Below, one piece after another: positions 44,443 through 53,179 of a stretch of DNA of 64,000 nt (positions are counted from its first letter, which is position 1; every line of letters starts with the position of its first letter). A program made the translations under genes and the position numbers. This stretch comes from Cytophagaceae bacterium (lineage in GTDB: Bacteria; Bacteroidota; Bacteroidia; Cytophagales; Cytophagaceae): positions 1 to 64,000 of the forward strand of contig JAGKWN010000010.1 of assembly GCA_021151805.1 (NCBI GenBank), in the 5' to 3' direction. The notes beneath the pieces are model-generated. The model ran no database searches, was not told where the DNA came from, and worked only from the letters and a program-made list of their open reading frames with translations.

Positions 44443-46050
44443 TTATTTTTCGTTGCTGATATAATCTTCACTTCTGTAATCCTCTGTAGTTGCTTCGCTT
44501 TCCATGTCAATATTCTGCGAACCTTCATCCAGGAATTTGAATTCTGTTAAACCCAGTGATGAATCTGTGCGCAGCTTCACCCAACGGAAATACTTTAAGA
44601 ACCATTTTGTTCTCTTGGAAATAAATCCTGTAGTGAAATAAGCATAAATGTATGGATGCAGCACCAGCGTAATGTTTTTTTCATTCTGCTTGGTGATGAT
44701 GTAGTCCAGTTTATGCTCAATCTGATCTGTGATTGCGATACTAGCACTGATCTTACCGGTTCCGTTACATGTAGGACAAACTTCCATTGTGATGAGGTTT
44801 GTCTGTGGGCGTACACGTTCTCTGGTGATCTGCATCAAACCGAATTTAGATAATGGAAGAATGACGTTTTTAGAACGGTCATCTTTCATTTCTAATTTCA
44901 TACGTTCGTATATTACTTTACGGTTATCGAGATTCTTCATATCGATAAAATCCACAACAATAATACCGCCCATATCTCTCAGCCTTAACTGGCGCGCTAC
45001 TTCGCGGCAGGCTTCAAGGTTTGTATGCAGCGCTGTTTCTTCCTGACTGGTTTCGTTATTTGATTTATTGCCGCTGTTCACATCAATCACGTGTAGTGCT
45101 TCGGTGTGTTCAATGATCAGATAACCGCCGCCGGATAAACTTACAGACTTACCAAATAAGGTCTTCAGTTGTTTCTCAACACCTGTAGATTCAAACATTT
45201 TGGTTTTGCCCTGATATAATTTCACCAGACGCTCTTTGTCAGGAGCAATGTTTTTAATGTATGAGCGAAGATCATCATACAATTCTTTCGTATCTACGTT
45301 GATGCTGTCGAAACTTTCGTTCAGCATATCACGCAGAATAGAAGAGGTACGATCCAGTTCACCAATGATCAGGTCTCTTGGTCTTGCTTTTTTAAGAATT
45401 GCAATACCGTCTTCCCAGGTTTTTACCAGATTGCGAAGATCCTTATCCAGTTCAGCAACTTCTTTGTTTGAAGCAACCGTACGGATGATTACACCAAAGT
45501 TTTCAGGGCGGATGGATGAAATCAACCGCACCAGACGCTGGCGTTCTTCTTTATCAGTAATTTTTTTGGATACAGAAACTACATTGGAGAAAGGTACTAA
45601 AACCAAATAACGACCAGCCAGTGAAATTTCACAGGAAAGTCTTGGGCCTTTCGTCGAAATAGGTTCTTTTACAACCTGAACCAGAATCGGAGTTCCTTTA
45701 TCGAGTACCTGACTTACTTTACCATCTTTTTTTATTTCCGCTTCTAACTCAAACTTTTTGAGTAAAGCCGGGGTGGACGCTGAGGTAATTGCAGCCTTTG
45801 TAAATTTGGTCAGGGATTTAACCTTCGGACCAAGATCAAAGTAATGCAAAAAAGCGTCCTTTTCATACCCAACATCTATGAAAGCAGCATTCAACCCGGG
45901 CACGACTTTACGTACTGTACCCAGATAGATATCACCTACATTAAATTTACGGGCATGATCCTCAAACTGGTATTCGACAAGCCTTTTATCATTGATTAAG
46001 GCTATACGATCTCCCGTTTGAGACGAACTTATAAATAATTCGTTGCTCAA
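44443..46050 (-). CDS. rng: Ribonuclease G (RNase E/G family)
   Basis: A 535-residue endoribonuclease that cleaves single-stranded RNA in rRNA and mRNA processing. It has an N-terminal S1 RNA-binding region (about 35-130, with DIYLGTVRKVVPGLNAAFID), the catalytic DNase-I-like core with HVIDVNSG near 320 and IVVDFIDM near 365, and the zinc-link CPTCNGTG near 423. Translation begins at TTG (M-S-N-E-L); the only in-frame codons upstream lead to a stop after nine codons, and the N-terminal sequence fits the family. It follows the small basic gene at 46148 and HU/TPR genes on the same strand. Confidence 0.94.
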   Translation of the reverse strand: MSNELFISSSQTGDRIALINDKRLVEYQFEDHARKFNVGDIYLGTVRKVVPGLNAAFIDVGYEKDAFLHYFDLGPKVKSLTKFTKAAITSASTPALLKKFELEAEIKKDGKVSQVLDKGTPILVQVVKEPISTKGPRLSCEISLAGRYLVLVPFSNVVSVSKKITDKEERQRLVRLISSIRPENFGVIIRTVASNKEVAELDKDLRNLVKTWEDGIAILKKARPRDLIIGELDRTSSILRDMLNESFDSINVDTKELYDDLRSYIKNIAPDKERLVKLYQGKTKMFESTGVEKQLKTLFGKSVSLSGGGYLIIEHTEALHVIDVNSGNKSNNETSQEETALHTNLEACREVARQLRLRDMGGIIVVDFIDMKNLDNRKVIYERMKLEMKDDRSKNVILPLSKFGLMQITRERVRPQTNLITMEVCPTCNGTGKISASIAITDQIEHKLDYIITKQNEKNITLVLHPYIYAYFTTGFISKRTKWFLKYFRWVKLRTDSSLGLTEFKFLDEGSQNIDMESEATTEDYRSEDYISNEK

Positions 46051-46147
46051 CTCGCTACTTGTTAAATGTAAAAGGTCCTAAAATAGGAATAAGCCGGAAT
46101 CTGAGAGAGACCAGCTTTTCTTTATAAAATATAAACGTAAGAAGAGA

Positions 46148-46237
46148 TTACTTCTTCTTATGTCTGTTTTTTCTTAGACGTTTTTTTCTTTTGTGCGTAG
46201 CAATCTTGTGTCTTTTTCTTTTTTTACCGCAAGGCAT
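46148..46237 (-). CDS. Small basic ribosome-associated protein (AURKAIP1/COX24-like)
   Basis: A 29-residue protein, M-P-C-G-K-K-R-K-R-H-K-I followed by A-T-H-K-R-K-K-R-L-R and a final K-N-R-H-K-K-K, more than half Lys or Arg. It is easily missed because of its size. The sequence matches the AURKAIP1/COX24 domain seen in mitochondrial small-subunit protein mS38 and in very short proteins of Bacteroidota. In Flavobacterium ribosomes a short protein of this kind has been described as a ribosomal component; I recall this without being able to check. It lies between a TPR gene and rng on the same strand, in a conserved HU-rng neighbourhood. Confidence 0.85.
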   Translation of the reverse strand: MPCGKKRKRHKIATHKRKKRLRKNRHKKK

Positions 46238-46268
46238 AATCGTAATCGTTTAAATGTAAATAATAATT

Positions 46269-47117
46269 TTAATTTGAGTCTTTTAAGTAGCTTTCAAGTA
46301 TTGCCTGAAATTCCGGATCGTTATCCAATCCCTTTGCTAATTTAAAATATTGGTTCGCTTTCGCTTTGTTTCCTAATTCAAGGTAGCTTACTCCCAGATA
46401 GAATGTTCCCGAAGCATGCTTAGGGTTCACTTCAATCAATGTTTTAAAGCGCTGTGCTGCCTTATCGTATTGTCCGGACTGCATCGACAAATATCCAAGA
46501 TTGAATAAAGCCGTTTCGTTTGCCGGATCTTTTTCAACCACTTCCCGCAGAATTTTAATTCCTTCCATCGGGTTAGATGTAGTCACATACGTCATGGCAA
46601 GTTTCGATTTCGTATCCAGATTCCCGCCGTTCAATTCAAGTGCCTTTTTATAATAAAGCCTTGACTTGTCCATGTAAGCAGGTTTATCGTTTACCGAAAC
46701 CAGATCAGCCGCCTGCATGTAAGCATCGCCTGCAGCAACCAGTGTTTTCTCTGTTGGCGCTAAGATTGCAATTTCAGCAGAATACTTAGCAACGCTGTCG
46801 TATTGGTGAAATTTTGTGTAATAGGCCAAAATCGAGTCTGCAAAGATACGCTTTTTTTCTTTATCCGAAACTGAATAATAATTCTTTGTGAAATCCTGGA
46901 TCTTTTTTTGGTCATCCGCACCGGGTTTGTGCGTATGCTTTTCAGCCATTAACCTGCCTATTTCATTTAAAGAATCAGCACCTGAAGTTGTTGTTTTACC
47001 TCCCTGTACCTTTTCTTTTTCTTCTTTTTTATTGTGTACCAGAACTTTAGGTAAACTGAACACAATACCAATCCCAACAACGGCAATTAAAACGGCGATT
47101 ACTTGCTTTTTTTGCAT
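46269..47117 (-). CDS. Membrane-anchored TPR protein
   Basis: A 282-residue protein with an N-terminal anchor (about 6-27), a charged linker, and a TPR domain from about 110 to 275. Repeat helices are visible as NETALFNLGYLSMQSGQYDK and ASGTFYLGVSYLELGNKAKA, with conserved Gly and Ala spacing. The domain faces the periplasm. No enzymatic motif is seen. It lies between HU and the small basic ribosome-type gene on the same strand; the terminator after HU may insulate it. Confidence 0.78.
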   Translation of the reverse strand: MQKKQVIAVLIAVVGIGIVFSLPKVLVHNKKEEKEKVQGGKTTTSGADSLNEIGRLMAEKHTHKPGADDQKKIQDFTKNYYSVSDKEKKRIFADSILAYYTKFHQYDSVAKYSAEIAILAPTEKTLVAAGDAYMQAADLVSVNDKPAYMDKSRLYYKKALELNGGNLDTKSKLAMTYVTTSNPMEGIKILREVVEKDPANETALFNLGYLSMQSGQYDKAAQRFKTLIEVNPKHASGTFYLGVSYLELGNKAKANQYFKLAKGLDNDPEFQAILESYLKDSN

Positions 47118-47133
47118 GATTTAAGAAAAGAAA

Positions 47134-47157
47134 GAGCCTGCATGAACATACAGGCTC
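47134..47157. terminator. Terminator after HU
   Basis: Stem GAGCCTG / CAGGCTC with a 10-nt loop, 32 bp beyond the HU stop on the minus strand. On that strand it is followed by TTTCTTTTC. Confidence 0.7.
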
Positions 47158-47188
47158 AACTTATTTTATTTCGTTAAGGGCTTGAATA

Positions 47189-47521
47189 CTAGTCAACCTC
47201 TTCATCCACATTGCTGTATTTCTCAGCCATTACCTTTACTTTTTTGCTTGATTTGATTTTCTCAACGAAAACCTTAGCAGGCTTAAAGCTAGGAATGTAG
47301 TGCTCATCAATGATGATTGCCGTGTTTTTAGAGATGTTACGTGCTACTTTGCGAGCGCGTTTTTTGTTAATAAAGCTGCCAAAACCTCTTACATAAATGT
47401 TGTGGCCCTCAGACATAGAGTCTTTTACTACCTTAAAGAACGCCTCAACTGTTGTTGTAACATCAGCTTTGTCGATTCCTGTTTTTTCTGCGATTTCGTT
47501 AATTACGTCTGCCTTCGTCAT
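47189..47521 (-). CDS. HU family DNA-binding protein
   Basis: A 110-residue histone-like protein. The fold signatures are intact: MTKADVINEIAEKTGIDKAD, the FFKVVKDSMSEGHNIYVRGF strand-helix, and R-K-A-R-N-I-S-K-N-T leading to the Pro-containing arm (Y-I-P-S-F-K-P-A). It carries about 15 extra residues at the C-terminus, ending acidic (V-D-E-E-V-D). It bends DNA and packs the nucleoid. It is divergent from mutY, a conserved pair in Bacteroidota. Confidence 0.93.
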   Translation of the reverse strand: MTKADVINEIAEKTGIDKADVTTTVEAFFKVVKDSMSEGHNIYVRGFGSFINKKRARKVARNISKNTAIIIDEHYIPSFKPAKVFVEKIKSSKKVKVMAEKYSNVDEEVD

Positions 47522-47630
47522 TACTCTATATTTATTAATAATTATATGATACTTAATATGTTCAAAAATAGCTTACAAATTTAGGGTACTATTCGTTAAT
47601 AAAAAATATATTTACTGAATTAATCCTACA

Positions 47631-47638
47631 TAATTTTG
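47631..47638 (+). promoter_or_regulatory. -7 box of the mutY promoter
   Basis: TAATTTTG matches TAnnTTTG, 32 bases before the mutY ATG. No clear -33 TTG. A TAAATTTG on the opposite strand (47576-47583) could serve HU. Confidence 0.4.
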
Positions 47639-47669
47639 TGTAACATAAGTGGTTGAGGAACACACACCT

Positions 47670-48740
47670 ATGGTGACAACACCAGATATTGAGAAAAAGT
47701 TTTCTAAAACACTGATTAATTGGTATTTAAAAAACAAAAGGGAACTCCCCTGGCGGGAAACCCAGGATCCGTATCCCATATGGCTCTCTGAAATTATTTT
47801 ACAACAGACCCGTGTTCAGCAGGGAATGTCTTACTATTTTTCCTTTCTGGAGCAGTTTCCGACCATTAACCATCTGGCAAATGCCTCCGAAAAGGAAGTT
47901 TTATCGCTCTGGCAAGGTCTCGGTTATTACTCCCGGGCCCGAAATTTACACAAAACCGCCCGTATTATAATTACCGATTTTAACGGAGCTTTCCCGAATA
48001 CATATAAAAGCCTGCTTGAATTAAAAGGCGTTGGGCCATACACAGCTGCTGCCATTGCTTCCTTTGCCTTTAAAGAACAGGTAGCCGTGGTCGACGGCAA
48101 TGTGTACCGCGTACTGGCCCGTATCTTTGGTATCTATGAAGATATTATGCTGAATACCAGCAAAAAAACTTTTTATGAGCTGGCGCAAAGGCTTATTCCT
48201 AAAAAGGATCCTGATATTTATAACCAGGCCATCATGGAATTCGGTGCGCTCTATTGCACGCCTGCCAACCCGGATTGCCCCGCCTGTATCTTCAACCAGA
48301 TCTGTGTAGCAAACAAAACCGGCGATCAGTCTGTTCTTCCGGTAAAAAGTAAAGCGAAAGCAAAGCAGGAACGTTACCTGCATTACTTCATGATCCGCTG
48401 CGGAAATTTTGTGCTCATGAAAGAGCGTGGACCAAATGATATCTGGCAGGGCTTGTATGAATTTTTGTTGGTCGAATCCAAAACACCTGTTTCATTTACT
48501 GAGGTGTTGAAACTGGCAAAGGGAATTCCGAAGAAAAATATCACGGCTGAATTTGCTTCACCTAAACATGTTTTAAGTCACCAAATATTACATGCCCGCT
48601 TTTATACGGTTGAAGTTGAAAAAGCTGAATTTGAAAAATTAAAAGTGCAGTACAATCTTGAAAAAATCGCACTGGAAGACCTTCCTGCAACGCCCAAGCC
48701 TGTTTTGATTTCCAGGTATTTGAAGGCTCATAAATTTTGA
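47670..48740 (+). CDS. mutY: A/G-specific adenine glycosylase
   Basis: Removes adenine mispaired with 8-oxoguanine. From the ATG at 47670 it has 356 residues; a GTG seven codons earlier is less likely. The catalytic Glu lies in the W-L-S-E-I-I-L-Q-Q-T-R motif. The helix-hairpin-helix is LKGVGPYTAAAI, and the catalytic Asp lies in V-V-D-G-N-V-Y-R-V. The [4Fe-4S] ligands are CTPANPDCPACIFNQIC with C-x6-C-x2-C-x5-C spacing. A NUDIX-like C-terminal domain recognises 8-oxoG. It is upstream of ssb, gldE and gldD, as in other Bacteroidota. Confidence 0.96.
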   Translation: MVTTPDIEKKFSKTLINWYLKNKRELPWRETQDPYPIWLSEIILQQTRVQQGMSYYFSFLEQFPTINHLANASEKEVLSLWQGLGYYSRARNLHKTARIIITDFNGAFPNTYKSLLELKGVGPYTAAAIASFAFKEQVAVVDGNVYRVLARIFGIYEDIMLNTSKKTFYELAQRLIPKKDPDIYNQAIMEFGALYCTPANPDCPACIFNQICVANKTGDQSVLPVKSKAKAKQERYLHYFMIRCGNFVLMKERGPNDIWQGLYEFLLVESKTPVSFTEVLKLAKGIPKKNITAEFASPKHVLSHQILHARFYTVEVEKAEFEKLKVQYNLEKIALEDLPATPKPVLISRYLKAHKF

Positions 48741-48800
48741 CTACCTTTATTATAATATAATAAAATTTTTCAACAGCTAAAACAATTTAAATTATTCATC

Positions 48801-49253
48801 ATGGCAGGAATTAACAAAGTAATTCTGGTAGGAAATCTTGGAAAAGATCCTGAAGTACGTGCAATTAGCACCGATCGTAAAGTGGCAAATTTTTCGCTTG
48901 CTACTACTGAATCTTACAAAAACAAAAGCGGCGAACGCGTAGACCAGACTGAGTGGCACAACGTAGTTTTTTACGGCCCGATTGCAGATGTAATTGAACG
49001 TTACCTTCGTAAAGGAAGTCAGATTTATGTGGAAGGTAAAATCCGTACACGTTCGTATGACGACAAAGACGGAGTTAAAAAGTACATCACTGAAATTATT
49101 GGTGATACGATGACTATGCTAGGAAGTAGAGGTTCTTCTGATTCTCAGGGATCTTCTTCCGGCTCATCTGCTTCATCACAATCATCACCTGTAATGGAAA
49201 GCGCAGGCTCATTCGAACCACAGTCAAGTGGTGCTGATGACCTTCCTTTCTAA
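48801..49253 (+). CDS. ssb: Single-stranded DNA-binding protein
   Basis: A 150-residue SSB: OB-fold domain 1-110 (INKVILVGNLGKDPEVRA, WHNVVFYGP, K-G-S-Q-I-Y-V-E-G-K-I-R-T-R), then a Ser-Gln-rich linker and the acidic tip D-D-L-P-F that recruits replication and repair proteins. It protects ssDNA. It is followed by a hairpin before gldE. Confidence 0.97.
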   Translation: MAGINKVILVGNLGKDPEVRAISTDRKVANFSLATTESYKNKSGERVDQTEWHNVVFYGPIADVIERYLRKGSQIYVEGKIRTRSYDDKDGVKKYITEIIGDTMTMLGSRGSSDSQGSSSGSSASSQSSPVMESAGSFEPQSSGADDLPF

Positions 49254-49362
49254 TGTTTCACTAAAAGAATTGTTTGTTGGAACGATCCGCTGATCCTTAC
49301 CCCGTTTGTAATTTAACTATATCACCCTCAACAGCTGCTATAGTTACTGCATAGGCAATTCT

Positions 49363-49399
49363 AAAGCCTGTTGCTGGCATTACGCCTGCAACAGGCTTT
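49363..49399 (+). terminator. Terminator between ssb and gldE
   Basis: Perfect 12-bp stem AAAGCCTGTTGC / GCAACAGGCTTT with a 13-nt loop and CTTATTTTA after it. The rest of the 180-bp gap has nothing recognised, including no part of a membrane domain for the next gene. Confidence 0.88.
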
Positions 49400-49433
49400 C
49401 TTATTTTACATTACATTCTATTTATAAAGTTTT

Positions 49434-50318
49434 ATGTCCGAAGGGAGTAAACAGAACAAAAAAGGAACTGATTCATTTTCGAAATATGTCCGCAAGCTGT
49501 TTGGTATTGCTGAAATTACCGATAGCCAGCGCGAATACATCGAAAAGCTGGAACGTGAATTAGAATCTGCCAAAGGTAAACTCAGCACCCGCGAAGAAAA
49601 AGAAATGATCCGCGGTCTGGTTAAGTTTGGCAACATCATGGTGAAGCAGATTATGTGTCCGCGCATGGATATGGCTGCCGTTGATATTGCTCTCAATTAT
49701 CAGGAACTGCAGGAATACATCAGCACTTGTGGTTTCTCCAGGATTCCGGTATATAAAGAATCTGCAGATAAAATTGAAGGCGTTTTAAATATTAAAGATC
49801 TTTTTCCGTTTTATAACAAGCCCAGCGATTTCAATTGGCAGCAACTGATCCGCAGTGTTGAATTCATTCCTGAAACAAAACTGATCGAAGAGCTGCTGCG
49901 CGAATTTCAATTGAAGCATTTGCACATGGCTATTGTGGTAGATGAGTATGGCGGTACAGCCGGATTGATCACCATGGAAGATGTGATTGAAGAAATCGTT
50001 GGTGATATTCACGACGAATATGATGACGATGAGAAACCTTATGCAAAGCTAAGCGACAACAGTTATCTCTTTGAAGGGAAAATTTCGCTGGTAGATTTCT
50101 ATAAAGCCATCAATCTGCAAAATGATGATGTGTTCAACGAAGTGAAAGGTGAAAGCGAAACATTGGGCGGTATGCTGCTGAACATCAATTCAGATATGCC
50201 GCGTCTTGGCGACGAGATCACGTATGAAGGGTATGTGTTCAAGATTGATGCTGTAAACAGCAAACGTATTTTACGTGTTAAAGTAATTGTTCCAGAAAAT
50301 TCAGAAAATGAAAAGTAA
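49434..50318 (+). CDS. CBS/CorC-domain protein, GldE-like but without membrane domain
   Basis: A 294-residue cytosolic protein. After a charged N-terminal helix (1-60) come M-V-K-Q-I-M-C-P-R-M-D-M, which starts the CBS pair (about 68-185, with H-M-A-I-V-V-D-E-Y-G-G-T), and a CorC_HlyC domain at about 205-290. GldE of Flavobacterium, at the same position before gldD, has an N-terminal DUF21 membrane domain that is absent here; the gap upstream has a terminator, not coding sequence. It overlaps gldD by 11 bp. It is therefore either a shortened GldE or a stand-alone CorC-type protein in the gldE slot. Confidence 0.85.
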   Translation: MSEGSKQNKKGTDSFSKYVRKLFGIAEITDSQREYIEKLERELESAKGKLSTREEKEMIRGLVKFGNIMVKQIMCPRMDMAAVDIALNYQELQEYISTCGFSRIPVYKESADKIEGVLNIKDLFPFYNKPSDFNWQQLIRSVEFIPETKLIEELLREFQLKHLHMAIVVDEYGGTAGLITMEDVIEEIVGDIHDEYDDDEKPYAKLSDNSYLFEGKISLVDFYKAINLQNDDVFNEVKGESETLGGMLLNINSDMPRLGDEITYEGYVFKIDAVNSKRILRVKVIVPENSENEK

Positions 50319-50898
50319 TTTATTTGTTTCAGTAATTATCAGCTTACTTGTTCTTGTATCGGCTTGCAGCAGCGAAGAAACTGCCTTCATGCCAAAACCA
50401 AAAGGCTACAACAAAATTGATTTGCCTGCACACAGCTACGATACGCTTAGCGGCGACTATCCATATACCTTCGAATATTCTTCCCTGGCGAAGATTATGC
50501 CTGATACCTCCAAGACCGCTGAGCCTTACTGGATCGACATTTATTATCCTGAATTCAGAGCCAACATCCAGATCACCTATAAAAAGACAAACAACAATCT
50601 TAAAACGATTGAAGAATACATCAAGGATTCTCATACACTGGCAAACAAGCACAATGTAAAAGCATATGCGATTGATGAACTGATCACAGATAACAAAAAC
50701 GGTTATGCTGTGAAAGTGTTTGAACTGAGCGGTGATGTACCGAGCCAGGTTCAGTTTCACGCAACTGATACAACAAAAAATTTCCTGCGTGGTGCTGTAT
50801 ACTTCAGAACATCTACCAAGAACGATTCACTGGCTCCAGTGATCAAGTATATGAAAGAAGATGTCATGCACCTTATAGAAACACTAAAATTCAAATAA
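50308..50898 (+). CDS. gldD: Gliding motility lipoprotein GldD
   Basis: A 196-residue lipoprotein from the ATG at 50308 (within the end of the previous gene); the lipobox is V-S-A-C. The body shows GldD signatures: M-P-K-P-K-G-Y-N-K-I-D-L-P near 30, Y-P-Y-T-F-E-Y-S near 55, W-I-D-I-Y-Y-P and a C-terminal 'DSLAPVIKYMKEDVMHLIE'. GldD is required for gliding in Flavobacterium johnsoniae. Its mechanism is not known. The mutY-ssb-gldE-gldD order is conserved. Confidence 0.92.
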   Translation: MKSNLFVSVIISLLVLVSACSSEETAFMPKPKGYNKIDLPAHSYDTLSGDYPYTFEYSSLAKIMPDTSKTAEPYWIDIYYPEFRANIQITYKKTNNNLKTIEEYIKDSHTLANKHNVKAYAIDELITDNKNGYAVKVFELSGDVPSQVQFHATDTTKNFLRGAVYFRTSTKNDSLAPVIKYMKEDVMHLIETLKFK

Positions 50899-50920
50899 CC
50901 AAAAAATAAATTCCAAATAG

Positions 50921-50986
50921 CAAAAAACAAATTCCAAACGGATGAGGATTTCAGATATTCTTATTCCGTTTGGAATTTGTTTTTTG
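50921..50986. repeat. Long inverted repeat between gldD and recG
   Basis: Arms 50921-50941 and 50966-50986 pair perfectly over 21 bp with a 24-nt loop, and partly beyond. The arms are A/T-rich with an ATTCCAAACGG core. On the plus strand a T-run follows, so it can serve as a terminator of the gldD transcript. Confidence 0.8.
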
Positions 50987-51008
50987 TAATTTGTTATTTT
51001 AATAAATC

Positions 51009-53099
51009 ATGTCAACAATTTTAGATACGAAAATTGAGTTTCTAAAGGGCATTGGTCCGCAAAAGTCTGCATTGCTCAATACCGAGCTGCGGATTTTTAC
51101 TTTTGAAGACCTGCTTTATTACTATCCGTTCCGGCACGAGGATAGAAGTAAAATCTATTCCATCAAAGACATTCACGAAGACCTGCCTTATATACAGGTA
51201 CGCGGCCGCATTACCGGCATTTCCAGTCAGGGTGTAGGGCCAAAGAAACGATTGATCGCCTATGTACAGGATGATACAGGCATTCTGGAACTTGTGTGGT
51301 TTCAGGGGGGAGCATGGATCGAAAAAAATATTCAGCCCAATGCCATTTATGTAGTCTTTGGGAAACCCAATCTTTACGGACGTAAGCTGAATGTGGTGCA
51401 CCCAGAGATGGAACTGTATTCCGAAGAAAATACAGAGAAAGGTTTACAGCCTGTTTACAACGTTACCGAAAAGTTAAAGGCACGCGGTATCGATAGCAAA
51501 GCCATTTCAAAATTAACCGAACGGCTGGTTAAAGAAATCGCATCTAAACTTCCTGAGATATTACCTGCTGCCATTATCGATCAGTACAAGCTGATCTCAC
51601 GGGCACAGGCCATGGAATGGATTCACCTGCCGCCTAACACCAATGCGCTCGAAAAAGCAAAAGCACGGCTGAAATTTGAAGAACTGTTTTTAATACAGAT
51701 TAAACTGCTGCACCAACGCACCTATAGAAAAGTACATTACAAAGGTTTTGTCTTCAATCACATTCCTACGCTGAATGTTTTTTACAAAGAACACTTACCT
51801 TTTGACCTTACCAATGCGCAGAAGCGTGTCGTTAAAGAAATTTACAAAGACGTATGCTCGGGCAAACAGATGAACCGCTTGCTGCAGGGCGATGTGGGAA
51901 GCGGAAAAACCATTGTAGGTTTTTTATGTATGCTCATGGCCATTGATAATGGCTACCAGGCTTGTCTGATCGCACCTACCGAAATTCTGGCGGCGCAACA
52001 TTACGAAGGACTGAAAGTGCTGGCAGATAAAGTTGGTTTGACAGTTGCCAAACTTACCGGCTCCTCCAAAAAGAAAGAGCGCGATGTTATTCACCGCGAC
52101 CTACTTGATGGCAGTCTGAAAATATTAATCGGTACACACGCCATTCTTGAAGACATTGTGCAGTTTAAACAACTAGGGATCTGCATCATTGATGAGCAGC
52201 ACCGTTTTGGTGTGGCGCAGCGTGCCAAGCTCTGGAAAAAGAATGCAGATACTCCGCCGCATGTGTTAGTGATGACAGCCACGCCTATCCCACGTACGCT
52301 GGCGATGACGCTTTACGGCGATCTCGATATTTCAGTCATAGATCAAATGCCAGCCGGCAGAAAGCCGATTGCCACTTCACATAAATACGACAAAGACCGT
52401 TTGCTTGTATTCGGCTTCATTCGCAAGCAGATCCAGGAAGGCCGACAGGTATATATTGTTTATCCGCTGATTGAAGAATCTGAAAAGCTGGACCTGAAAG
52501 ATCTGATGGATGGCTTTGAAAGCATCAACCGTGCGTTTCCCGAGTATCCGATCAGTATTGTACACGGGCGTATGAAACCGGCAGACAAGGATTTTGAAAT
52601 GCAGCGTTTTGTAAAAGGCGAAACCAAGATCATGGTTGCTACAACCGTTATTGAAGTTGGTGTAAACGTGCCCAATGCCAGTGTAATGGTAATTGAAAAT
52701 GCTGAGCGCTTCGGCCTTTCGCAACTGCACCAGCTGCGCGGTCGCGTGGGTCGTGGCGCAGATCAATCATACTGCGTGCTGATGACGAGTCATAAACTTT
52801 CTACCAATACCAAAACGCGGATCGAAACAATGGTACGCACCACCAACGGTTTTGAAATTGCTGATGTAGACCTGAAACTCCGCGGCCCCGGCGACCTGGC
52901 AGGTACACAACAAAGCGGCGTATTGGATCTGCGTCTTGCTGATCTGGCACAGGACTCACAAACCCTGCAATTGAGCCGTCAATCGGCCATGGATCTGCTG
53001 GATTCGGATCCGGATCTGTTAAAGCCTGAGAATCGGATGCTACGCAGTTATATGGAATCCAAGAGCCGCAATAGTAAAGAGTGGAGCCGGATAAGCTAG
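51009..53099 (+). CDS. recG: ATP-dependent DNA helicase RecG
   Basis: A 696-residue helicase that remodels stalled forks and branched DNA. The N-terminal wedge domain (about 1-200) includes LPYIQVRGRITGI. The helicase core has Walker A QGDVGSGKT (about 295), the D-E-Q-H motif II, 'MTATPIPRTLAMT' and the motif VI QLRGRVGRG, then the C-terminal RecG tail. Length is normal. It may be monocistronic after the inverted repeat. Confidence 0.97.
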   Translation: MSTILDTKIEFLKGIGPQKSALLNTELRIFTFEDLLYYYPFRHEDRSKIYSIKDIHEDLPYIQVRGRITGISSQGVGPKKRLIAYVQDDTGILELVWFQGGAWIEKNIQPNAIYVVFGKPNLYGRKLNVVHPEMELYSEENTEKGLQPVYNVTEKLKARGIDSKAISKLTERLVKEIASKLPEILPAAIIDQYKLISRAQAMEWIHLPPNTNALEKAKARLKFEELFLIQIKLLHQRTYRKVHYKGFVFNHIPTLNVFYKEHLPFDLTNAQKRVVKEIYKDVCSGKQMNRLLQGDVGSGKTIVGFLCMLMAIDNGYQACLIAPTEILAAQHYEGLKVLADKVGLTVAKLTGSSKKKERDVIHRDLLDGSLKILIGTHAILEDIVQFKQLGICIIDEQHRFGVAQRAKLWKKNADTPPHVLVMTATPIPRTLAMTLYGDLDISVIDQMPAGRKPIATSHKYDKDRLLVFGFIRKQIQEGRQVYIVYPLIEESEKLDLKDLMDGFESINRAFPEYPISIVHGRMKPADKDFEMQRFVKGETKIMVATTVIEVGVNVPNASVMVIENAERFGLSQLHQLRGRVGRGADQSYCVLMTSHKLSTNTKTRIETMVRTTNGFEIADVDLKLRGPGDLAGTQQSGVLDLRLADLAQDSQTLQLSRQSAMDLLDSDPDLLKPENRMLRSYMESKSRNSKEWSRIS

Positions 53100-53179
53100 A
53101 ATTGCCTAACGCGGAAGGCCCAAAGCTAAAAGCTTTGAGCTGTATTTTTTAGCATTCAATTAAGGATACATGATATTAT

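Noticed and set aside
47649..47669. GTG start for mutY seven codons upstream
   Set aside because: The ATG at 47670 keeps the full MutY domain and lies at a suitable distance from the -7 box; the extra residues match nothing in the family.
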